Assembly: GCA_022376925.1 (NCBI GenBank)
Contig: JAIOJX010000026.1
Span: forward strand, 257,607,330 to 257,671,329
Length of the DNA stretch: 64,000 nucleotides
Direction: 5' to 3'
Origin: Tragulus kanchil
Taxonomy: Eukaryota > Chordata > Mammalia > Artiodactyla > Tragulidae
This document shows, piece by piece, positions 34,837 to 43,772 of this stretch (the first letter of the stretch is position 1; each line of letters starts with the position of its first letter). Made by a program: the position numbers and the translations under genes. The notes under the pieces were generated by a model. It had not been told where the DNA came from and made no database searches. It saw only the letters and a program-made list of their open reading frames with translations.

Positions 34837-35708
34837 TTCTACCAAAGATTTAAAGAAGAGCTCATGACTGTCCTTCTAAAACTATTTCAAAATACTGCAC
34901 TACGAAGCTGCCATCACCCTGACACCAAAACCAGGCAAAGGCAACACAAAAAAAGAAAACTATAGGCCAATTTCACTGATGAATCTAGATGCCAAAATTC
35001 TCAACAAAATCCTAGCAAACAGAATTCAACAATACATCAAAAAAACTCATACATCATGACCAAATCGGGTTCACCCCGAGCATGCCAGGATTCTTCAATA
35101 TATGCAAATCAATCAATATGACACACCGTATCAACAAATTGAGGGACAACAACTACATGATAATCTCAATAGATGCACATAAAGTCTTCAACAAAATCCA
35201 ATGCCCATTTACGATAAAAAAAAAAAAAAAAACCTCTTCAAAAAATGGGCATAGAAGAACCTACCTCAACATAGCAAAAGCCATATATGAAAAGCCCACA
35301 GCAAACATTATCCTCAATGGTGAAAAACTGAAAGTATCTCCTCTAAGACCAGGAACAAGATAAGGGTGTCCACTTTCACCACTATCATTCAACACAGTCC
35401 TGGAAGTTCTAGAGACAGCAATAAGAGAAGAAAAATAAATGAAAGGAACCCAGATTGGAAAAGAAGAAGTAAAACTCTCTCTATTTGCAGATGACATGAT
35501 ATTATACATGGAAAATCCCAAAGACACAGCTAGAAAACTAACCAGAGCTAATCAGCAAATCCAGCAAAGTCGCAGGATACAAAATCAATACACAGAAATA
35601 ACTGCCATTCCCATGTACAAACAATGAAACATCAGAAAGCAAAAGCAAAGATGTAATCCCTTTCACCATTGCAATGAAAAGAATAAAATGTCTAGGAATA
35701 ATCCCACA
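34837..35708 (+). mobile_element. L1, inverted 5' part of a twin-primed insertion
   Basis: Plus-strand L1 ORF2 RT sequence from the FYQ(T/R)FK motif through [42 protein letters not shown], the FADDM catalytic motif (near 35480-35494) and [13 protein letters not shown]. Relative to the adjoining minus-strand part it covers the preceding ORF2 segment, and the two overlap by about 44 bp. This is the expected product of twin priming. Stops and A-run frameshifts (near 35216-35232) inactivate it. Confidence 0.85.
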
Positions 35709-36311
35709 CATTTTTAAAGCAGATACATAAAGAATCTTTTCATGGTTTAGGTATAAAGATTTGCTAATGAAGATAATTTAATATCACTTAAAAATACGGT
35801 CATGATGGCTAAGGAAATTACACGTTTTTTAAGGCAAAATTGTTTATTCTTGTTTCATTTGCATCCCTGAGAATAATTCACTCATTGCTAGTCTTCATTC
35901 TTATGTTTCCCTAAATCTGGTTCTCCTGTCTTCTTCAAACCCCAAGTCTTGCAAATATACCAAGGCCTTTCCTATTGCAGCCAAATTTCCCTCTTTTTTA
36001 ACATCGCAAGTTAAAATAATCATTCTCTGAAGACTCAAAAAGCAATCCATAAAGAGAGATTTGGAGTATTATTCAGATTTAAGGATTTGTCTACTTATAG
36101 GATAAATAGGGGAAATGTACAATACTGCTTTCTCACCTCCCAAACAAATCTCAAACTAAAGAAATAGTCAAAAGTAAACAATAAAACTCTGTAAAAAAAG
36201 AAACTCTTGAACTACATTCTACCATCTCGCCACCAGAAAGCTCTTGTATCTACCATAATCCATCAGTGAGAAAAAGAGAAGTCAGTTATGTCATTGTTTC
36301 TTATACTGAGG

Positions 36312-36355
<44 letters not shown>

Positions 36356-36654
36356 TTTGTATTCTTAGAGGAGTCTGGAAAAAAAATATGTTTCTTAAAA
36401 GGGATCTTTAGGGAGAAGAATTGCGGTAGGTTAAATTATTTGCCCATGTCTCTGTCACTCACAGACACCATATTTTAACCATGGAACTTTCTGTTTATCT
36501 CTGTCTCCCTCTCTCTCATGCACACATACACACACAGAGTACATTTCTTGTACTCTTGACTTTGGCTCAGACTTATGACTTACTTTAGCTTCGGAATACA
36601 AGTAGAAGCAATGCAAGAAGTCATCTAAACTGTGCTTGTGCTTCCCCCATACAG
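35709..36654. other. Unique-looking sequence upstream of the exon candidate
   Basis: No named repeat apart from the (TA)n tract at 36315-36347. Confidence 0.4.
36315..36347. repeat. (TA)n microsatellite (copy A)
   Basis: About 33 nt of alternating A/T followed by 'cacatatat'. Confidence 0.95.
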
Positions 36655-36716
36655 CTGCTGCTCTCAGTTTGAACCTCAGAAAGAAGACACACGGAACATA
36701 TGCATTTCGAAGCCAG
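36655..36716 (+). other. Putative 62-bp internal exon (copy A)
   Basis: Preceded by a branch-point-like 'atctaaac' (36623-36630) and a pyrimidine-rich acceptor 'gcttgtgcttcccccatacag' core ending AG at 36654. Followed by the near-ideal donor CAG|GTAAGT at 36717-36722. Two of three frames are open across the 62 bp; the first has a TGA. The length is not a multiple of three. The segment is not recognisably repetitive. It could be a coding, non-coding or cryptic exon of a host gene whose other exons lie outside the window. I do not recognise a protein. Confidence 0.3.
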
Positions 36717-37479
36717 GTAAGTACACCTAAAGCCTTTTAGCCAAGCACATTATAGCTCACCCAAGCCTTAGACACCCTGCAGACATGTGAGAAAGCCCCT
36801 CCAAGATCAGCAAAGATATCATAAAGATGGATAAACACTTGTTATTTTTTGTATGTTATTCAGATTCTGTGGAGATTTTTTTTTTAATAACTGACTTATC
36901 CTATGCCAGAGTAAAAGATGCTCAAGAATTTTAAGGTCCTCATAGCACCTAGGAAGTGGTAAAAGTACTAATTTATTTTAGGTGTTAAAATGCCAAATGT
37001 AGGTGTCTCAATTTCTAAGTAACTATACCAATACTAATAATAGGACAATATTTTTAAGAAAATTGTTTTTTTAGCCCTTCATTCTTATGTTTCCCTAAAT
37101 CCCCAAACCCCAAGTCTTGCAAATATACCAAGGCCTTTCCTATTGCAGCCAAATTTCCCTCTTTTTTAACATCGCAAGTTAAAATAATCATTCTCTGAAG
37201 ACTCAAAAAGCAATCCATAAAGAGAGATTTGGAGTATTATTCAGATTTAAGGATTTGTCTACTTATAGGATAAATAGGGGAAATGTACAATACTGCTTTC
37301 TCACCTCCCAAACAAATCTCAAACTAAAGAAATAGTCAAAAGTAAACAATAAAACTCTGTAAAAAAAGAAACTCTTGAACTACATTCTACCATCTCGCCA
37401 CCAGAAAGCTCTTGTATCTACCATAATCCATCAGTGAGAAAAAGAGAAGTCAGTTATGTCATTGTTTCTTATACTGAGG

Positions 37480-37482
<3 letters not shown>

Positions 37483-37517
<35 letters not shown>
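37483..37517. repeat. (TA)n microsatellite (copy B)
   Basis: About 35 nt, two bases longer than copy A. Confidence 0.95.
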
Positions 37518-37525
<8 letters not shown>

Positions 37526-37824
37526 TTTGTATTCTTAGAGGAGTCTGGAAAAAAAATATGTTTCTTAAAAGGGATCTTTAGGGAGAAGAATTGCGGTAGG
37601 TTAAATTATTTGCCCATGTCTCTGTCACTCACAGACACCATATTTTAACCATGGAACTTTCTGTTTATCTCTGTCTCCCTCTCTCTCATGCACACATACA
37701 CACACAGAGTACATTTCTTGTACTCTTGACTTTGGCTCAGACTTATGACTTACTTTAGCTTTGGAATACAAGTAGAAGCAATGCAAGAAGTCATCTAAAC
37801 TGTGCTTGTGCTTCCCCCATACAG

Positions 37825-37886
37825 CTGCTGCTCTCAGTTTGAACCTCAGAAAGAAGACACACGGAACATATGCATTTCGAAGCCAG
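37825..37886 (+). other. Putative 62-bp internal exon (copy B)
   Basis: Identical to 36655-36716, with the same acceptor and donor, as part of tandem duplication 12. If the duplication is an assembly artefact there is only one candidate exon. Confidence 0.28.
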
Positions 37887-38292
37887 GTAAGTACACCTAA
37901 AGCCTTTTAGCCAAGCACATTATAGCTCACCCAAGCCTTAGACACCCTGCAGACATGTGAGAAAGCCCCTCCAAGATCAGCAAAGATATCATAAAGATGG
38001 ATAAACACTTGTTATTTTTTGTATGTTATTCAGATTCTGTGGAGATTTTTTTTTTAATAACTGACTTATCCTATGCCAGAGTAAAAGATGCTCAAGAATT
38101 TTAAGGTCCTCATAGCACCTAGGAAGTGGTAAAAGTACTAATTTATTTTAGGTGTTAAAATGCCAAATGTAGGTGTCTCAATTTCTAAGTAACTATACCA
38201 ATACTAATAATAGGACAAATTGATGGGTTGGGATGAAGTTACAATGTATGATTAGTCAGAAAAGATAAAAATGTGAGAGGAATAAAGAACAG

Positions 38293-40272
38293 TGGGGAGA
38301 GGGGGCCAAGATGGCAGAGGAATGAGGGGAAGATTTCACCAGCTCCCCAACAGAATCACCAGAACTAATCAAAAAATGGAACACCACCAACAAAACAGCC
38401 GCTAGACGACAGAAGGACTCCTTAGGTCCGCGAGGGTGGAAGAGTGAACAGGAACTTTCCTGGAGCTACTGTTCTGAGAACCCACTATCCTAACCCCAAC
38501 GCCAGACCGAACTGATGGACAACGCGCTAGCAAGTTCCCTAAAAGGGGGCCTGAGTGGAGCGTCGGGGGAGAGAGGGCAGCGCTCAGCGCGAAAATTCCA
38601 AGAATCCGGCCGGATTTGCCGACAGAAATGAAGACACTGCAAAGATAAGATACTGGAGCGGGGCCGGGCAGAACACAATTAGGAAGTTGCCTGTGGGGTG
38701 CCTAGGGACCTGGATAGAGCTGAACAGGGAGTGCCCACCGCGAAAATCGTGCCACTTGGCTGGGCGAAAATCGCGACTTTCCGCCTGGCACTGGGTAAGT
38801 TCAAACACTCCTGATGGGGGGCTTGCTGAACGGAGACCGGGCGTCGCCCACGGACTGCTGACCAGGGACAGGGTTCGAGCTGGATGGGAAAGCTCATGCC
38901 TGCCTTTTGGACTTGGACGCGTGACTGGTAGTGTGTGCAAGCCAGTGGTGGAGGAGCTCGTGCACCCCCATAGCTACACCCGCAGCGGAGGAAGCTGGGA
39001 GAAGGGCAGGTATTGGAGGCTACCGGCGGGTGTGTGGTAGAGCCAGGGCGACCCCCTTCAACACCGGACTGCGTGACGGACTGGGATCAGCCCCCGGCCC
39101 TGGCCAGCACCTGAGCTTGCAGCAAAGCCTTTGTTTTGCTGAAAACAGAAACCATAGCAACCAGTGCTGTAAGGGAAAGGCTACATCATCAAGACAACAC
39201 CACCGAGAGCAGATTGGCTTCCACCAGACAGATGAGAGGATAAAAACCAGGGACAGTATTTAGCTTTTTCTGTTTGCTTATTTGCTCTGTTCTCTTTATC
39301 TGATTGATCGATCAGGTTTGGGTATTTGTTTTTTTGTTTTTTTTTTTTTTTTTTTGTCTCTTCTTATTAAGTTTTTTTTTCCCTTTTTAATTTCTTTTTT
39401 TTCTGATTTTTAATTTTTTTGTAAAATTTTAATTCTTGGAAACGTCTCATTTTCTTTCCTCTTTCCCACTGCTTCCTCCCTCTATGTTCTAAATGTAAAA
39501 CTTTCTCCTATCTACCACTATCCTCTAGATATATATTTCCTACCTTCCTGTCTCCACTATTCTCTTCCAGCTGCACTAAACAATAAAACACACTAATCTT
39601 GGCTACGTCACCCAATAAAATCCTTCCAAGATGAATATATTCCTTCTCATTACACATACACTCTCCTCCTCCTCACCTCCAAAACATGTCTTAGTTAAAA
39701 ATTGCTTTCAATGAAATAGTCCAAGCCAGGACCTTGCCCCTGGTCTATTTTTCCAGGCACTATTTTAATTAATTCAGAGCTTAACGGGCAAGTATCATCT
39801 TTGTGTAGTTTGCCAGAAAATTTTCCTATGCTTTATCTCTGTAAGACTGGTTAGATGTGGTTATTGCTTTGTGTGTATGTATATCTTACAACTATGTCAG
39901 AAAACATCTGCATGCTTTTATGACTGTCAACCATCAGGGATGTACCTCTTGTTCCTCAGATGCTAGCATTTGAACTAATATCACGGAACACCATAGCAAA
40001 CCAGACACAGAGCCTATACCCCCAGATCAATCATCAAACCAAGGATCCTTGGAGTGGAAGCCCTGATTCCAAGACCCCACACTATCAAAGAACATACAAC
40101 ACTAGAGATTATTCACCTGTAAACAAGACCTACCACCACCCAAGACACAAACCACTGAACCCTTCTACAAGGACAGAAGCCCAAAGGAAGGGAGAATTCA
40201 ACCAAGAAGCCTGGTGGGGAAAAGAACTCCATACACACAGACACACACAAAGAAACAAAAATTAACCTAATA
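38293..40272 (+). promoter_or_regulatory. L1 5' UTR with internal promoter
   Basis: 38293-39250 is the only extended CpG-rich segment of the window, as expected for an L1 sense promoter. 39260-39450 is strongly T-rich, including a T-run at 39336-39355. The leader continues to the ORF1 start. Part of it (39459 onward) is duplicated at 40637-41450. Confidence 0.75.
38307..38315 (+). promoter_or_regulatory. YY1-type site at the L1 5' end
   Basis: 'caagatggc' lies about 14 nt after the inferred L1 start. This is the position where human L1 carries a YY1 site (CAAGATGGCC) that sets accurate transcription initiation. Motif and position are seen; use in this species is inferred. Confidence 0.6.
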
Positions 40273-41814
40273 ATGAAACGACAGAGAAACACTGCACAAA
40301 TGAAGGACCAAGCTAGAGAAACACAGCTTCAAATGACAGAGAAGGAGATAGACAAATTATCTGAAAGAGAATTCAGAAAAGCTATACTAATGAGGATGCA
40401 AAACACCAAAAACAGAATATTAGAGGAAATTAGTGCATTGAGAAGAGACATGCAAGAAATGAAAAATAAGCAAATAGAGACTACCAACTCAGTTGTTGAG
40501 CTCAAAAACACTACAGAAGGTCTCGACAGTAGAGTATCAGAGGCTGAAGAACGGATAAGTGAGCTGGAAGACAGACTGGTGGAAATAAGTGCTGAAGAAC
40601 AGAACAAAGCCAAAAGAAAAACTTAGGAAAATAAAGCTCTTTCCCACTGCTTCCTCCCTCTATGTTCTAAATGTAAAACTTTCTCCTATCTACCACTATC
40701 CTCTAGATATATATTTCCTACCTTCCTGTCTCCACTATTCTCTTCCAGCTGCACTAAACAATAAAACACACTAATCTTGGCTACGTCACCCAATAAAATC
40801 CTTCCAAGATGAATATATTCCTTCTCATTACACATACACTCTCCTCCTCCTCACCTCCAAAACATGTCTTAGTTAAAAATTGCTTTCAATGAAATAGTCC
40901 AAGCCAGGACCTTGCCCCTGGTCTATTTTTCCAGGCACTATTTTAATTAATTCAGAGCTTAACGGGCAAGTATCATCTTTGTGTAGTTTGCCAGAAAATT
41001 TTCCTATGCTTTATCTCTGTAAGACTGGTTAGATGTGGTTATTGCTTTGTGTGTATGTATATCTTACAACTATGTCAGAAAACATCTGCATGCTTTTATG
41101 ACTGTCAACCATCAGGGATGTACCTCTTGTTCCTCAGATGCTAGTATTTGAACTAATATCACGGAACACCATAGCAAACCAGACACAGAGCCTATACCCC
41201 CAGATCAATCATCAAACCAAGGATCCTTGGAGTGGAAGCCCTGATTCCAAGACCCCACACTATCAAAGAACATACAACACTAGAGATTATTCACCTGTAA
41301 ACAAGACCTACCACCACCCAAGACACAAACCACTGAACCCTTCTACAAGGACAGAAGCCCAAAGGAAGGGAGAATTCAACCAAGAAGCCTGGTGGGGAAA
41401 AGAACTCCATACACACAGACACACACAAAGAAACAAAAATTAACCTAATAATGAAACGACAGAGAAACACTGCACAAATGAAGGACCAAGCTAGAGAAAC
41501 ACAGCTTCAAATGACAGAGAAGGAGATAGACAAATTATCTGAAAGAGAATTCAGAAAAGCTATACTAATGAGGATGCAAAACACCAAAAACAGAATATTA
41601 GAGGAAATTAGTGCATTGAGAAGAGACATGCAAGAAATGAAAAATAAGCAAATAGAGACTACCAACTCAGTTGTTGAGCTCAAAAACACTACAGAAGGTC
41701 TCGACAGTAGAGTATCAGAGGCTGAAGAACGGATAAGTGAGCTGGAAGACAGACTGGTGGAAATAAGTGCTGAAGAACAGAACAAAGCCAAAAGAATAAA
41801 AATAACTTAGGATA
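39459..41814. repeat. Direct tandem duplication 13 (unit about 1,178 bp)
   Basis: Copy A is 39459-40636 and copy B is 40637-41814. It duplicates the L1 leader and the first part of ORF1. The end of copy A differs from copy B ('aaaagaaaaacttaggaaaa' against 'aaaagaataaaaataactta'). Confidence 0.95.
40273..40626 (+). pseudogene. L1 ORF1 N-terminal part (copy A, duplicated)
   Basis: Encodes the start of L1 ORF1p (MKRQRNTAQMKDQ...) and most of its coiled coil, rich in heptads (EKEIDKLSEREF, EISALRRDMQEMKNKQIE, SRVSEAEERISELEDRL). It ends at the duplication junction after 117 codons and is repeated almost identically at 41451. Confidence 0.85.
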
Positions 41815-42344
41815 ACATCAAAGACCTATGGGACAATATCAAACACACCAACATTACAATCACAGGAGTTCCAGAAGAAGAAGAGGGGAAGAAAGGCTAT
41901 GAAAAAATTCTTGAAGAGGTTATAGTTGAAAACTTCCCCAGCATGGGAAAGGAAATAGTCAACCAAGTCCAAGAAGCACAAAGAGTTCCATACAGGAGAA
42001 ACCCCAGAAGAAACACACCAAGGCACATTCTAATCAAACTAACGCAGACTAAATATAAAGACAGATTACTAAAAGCAGCTAGGAACACACAATAAATAAC
42101 ATATAAAGGAAACCCCATACGTCTAACTGCGGATCGTTCAACAGAAACCCTGCAGGCCAGAAGAGAATGACAAGACACATTTAAATGGCTAAAAGAGAAA
42201 AACCTCCAACCAAGAATTCTTCACCCAGCAAGAATCTCATTCAGAATCGATGGTGAAGTCAAAAGCTTCACACACAAGCAAAAACTAAAAGAATTCTGTA
42301 CCACAAAACCAGCCCTACAACAAGTGTCACACGGCCTGATATAG
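41451..42344 (+). pseudogene. L1 ORF1 (RNA-binding trimer protein), three nonsense codons
   Basis: A 298-codon frame holds a complete L1 ORF1p: N-terminal segment, coiled coil (about residues 15-115), RRM-like domain (DLWDNIKHTNITITGVPE, then VQEAQRVPYRRN near residues 180-190) and C-terminal domain (RLTADRSTETLQARRE, FRIDGEVKSFTHKQKLKEF, ending at TAG 42342). The reading frame is continuous, without any frameshift, but it is cut by TAG at 41808, TAA at 42093 and TGA at 42168. In a live L1 this protein binds L1 RNA as a trimer. ORF2 begins 57 bp downstream. Confidence 0.88.
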
Positions 42345-42424
42345 CCAATAAATACAAGAGTTGGAGAAGCCCTACAAATCAAACCCCAAACTTCTAAGAA
42401 GATGACAGTAGGAACATTCGTATC

Positions 42425-42438
42425 AATAATTACTTTGA
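42425..42438 (+). repeat. Target-site duplication, left copy
   Basis: 'aataattactttga' is repeated exactly at 43100-43113 and flanks the SINE pair. The first nine bases recur between the two SINEs (42755-42763). Confidence 0.9.
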
Positions 42439-42754
42439 GGCTTCCCTGGTGGTCCAGTGGGTAAGGACACCACCTTGCAGTGCAAGGGGCGCCGGTTCGG
42501 GCCCTGGCCTGGGAAGATCCCACGTGCCGCAGAGCGGCTGGACCGATGTGTCCAATTACCGAGCCGGAGCTCTGGAGCGCATGTGCCCAGAGCCAGTGCT
42601 CTGCGAAACAGAGGCCACCGCGATAGGAGGCCTACACGGGCCAAAGAAGAAAGATGGATGAAACTAGACAAATGAAAGACCAGTGGAAGTGGCCTGCCCA
42701 CCCCCCTCCCGCCCCACCCCCGCCAAAATAAATAAATAAATAAATGTTTAAAAA
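42439..42754 (+). mobile_element. CHR-type tRNA-Glu SINE, first of pair
   Basis: tRNA-Glu-like head 'ttccctggtggtccagtggg' with a good pol III box A (tggtccagtgg). Box B is slightly decayed (ggttcgggccc). The body holds 'gaccgatgtgtccaattacc', 'gagccggagctctggagcgc', then a C-rich stretch and an (aaat)n tail. Not a tRNA gene: there is no acceptor pairing or anticodon-arm constraint, and it has a retroposon tail. Confidence 0.92.
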
Positions 42755-42763
42755 AATAATTAC

Positions 42764-43099
42764 AGGCTTCCCCTGGTGGTCCAGTGGGTAAGGACACCAC
42801 CTTGCAGTGCAAGGGGCGCCGGTTCGATCCCTGGCCTGGGAAGATCCTACGTGCCGCGGAGCGGCTGGACCGATGTGTCCAATCGCCGAGCCGGATCTCT
42901 GGAGCACATGCGCCCAGAGCCGGCGCTCTGCGACGACAGATGCCACTGCGATGGGAGGCCCACAGGAGCCAAGGAACAAAGACGGATGAGAATGGAGAAA
43001 TGGAAGACCAATAGAAGTGGCCCACCCACTCCCATCCCTCCACAACCTGACCCCCGCCCAAAATAAATAAATAAAAATAAATCTTTAAAAAATAATAAT
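42764..43099 (+). mobile_element. CHR-type tRNA-Glu SINE, second of pair
   Basis: Very similar to its left neighbour, with box A tggtccagtgg and an intact box B ggttcgatccc. Tail (aaat)n then (aat)n. It sits immediately after a partial copy of the same target site, so the two arrived as successive insertions at one site. Confidence 0.92.
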
Positions 43100-43113
43100 A
43101 ATAATTACTTTGA
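43100..43113 (+). repeat. Target-site duplication, right copy
   Basis: Exact repeat of 42425-42438. ORF2 codons 10-12 are therefore present on both sides of the SINE pair. Confidence 0.9.
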
Positions 43114-43772
43114 ATGTAAATGGACTAAATACTCCAACCAAACGACACAAGCTGGCTGAATGGATCCAGAAGCAAGATCCATATATATGCTGTTTACAAG
43201 AGACCCACTTCAGACCTAGAGACACTCATAGACTGAAAGTGAGAGGCTGGAAAAAGATATTCCATGCAAATGGAAATCAAAAGAAAGCTGGAGTAGCAAT
43301 CCTCATATCAGAGAAAATAGATTTTAAAGTAAAGAAGATTCTAAGAGACAAGGCAGGTCACTACATCATGATTAAGGGATCTATCCAAGAGGAAGACATA
43401 ACAGTCATGAATATCTATGCACCCAACACAGGGGCACCTCAATACATAAGACAGATACTTTCAGACATAAAAGAGGAATTCAATAATAACAGAGTAATAG
43501 TAGGAGACTTTAACACTCCTCTCACACCAGTGGATAGATCATACAAACAGAAAATCAATAAAGAAACACAAGCCTTAAATGCCACACTAGAAAAGATGGA
43601 CCTCATTGATATCTTTAGGATGTTCCATCCAAAAGCAGAAGAATACACTTTCTTCTCAAGTGCTCACGGAACATTCTCCAGGATAGCCCACATCTTGGGC
43701 CACAAATCTAACCTCAGTCAATTCAAGAAAACTGAAATTATATCAACCGTCTTCTCGGACACAATGCAATGA
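43110..43772 (+). pseudogene. L1 ORF2 apurinic-type endonuclease domain, catalytic Asp lost
   Basis: 220 open codons match the L1 EN domain. In order: LNVNGLN (Asn equivalent to human N14), LQETH (Glu at 43200-43202, residue 42), NIYAPN, VGDFNTPL (Asp 43506-43508 and Asn 43512-43514), SSAHGTFSRIAHILGHK and FSD. Normally this reads RIDHI; here the Asp codon is GCC (43686-43688), residue 204, equivalent to human D205, which is needed for catalysis. A base is missing after 43760, so the essential His of the SDH motif is lost and the frame ends at TGA 43770. The enzyme could not nick DNA. Confidence 0.88.

Larger units (their letters stand above)
35893..38218. repeat. Direct tandem duplication 12 (unit about 1,170-1,184 bp)
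   Basis: Copy A is 35893-37048 plus about 28 bp filler, and copy B is 37077-38218. Copy B lacks about 16 bp near its start ('ggttctcctgtcttcttcaa' region of copy A). One substitution (36592 C against T) lies just upstream of the exon candidate, and the TA tract is 33 against 35 nt. Confidence 0.95.

Noticed and set aside
42439..42520. tRNA-Glu gene
   Set aside because: Boxes A and B and a tRNA-like head are present, but the element has a SINE body, a tail and target-site duplications, and no proper tRNA fold.
42423..43061. 212-codon open frame on the minus strand
   Set aside because: It runs through the two tandem SINEs in antisense. SINE-derived antisense frames of this kind recur at 53040-53444 and elsewhere.
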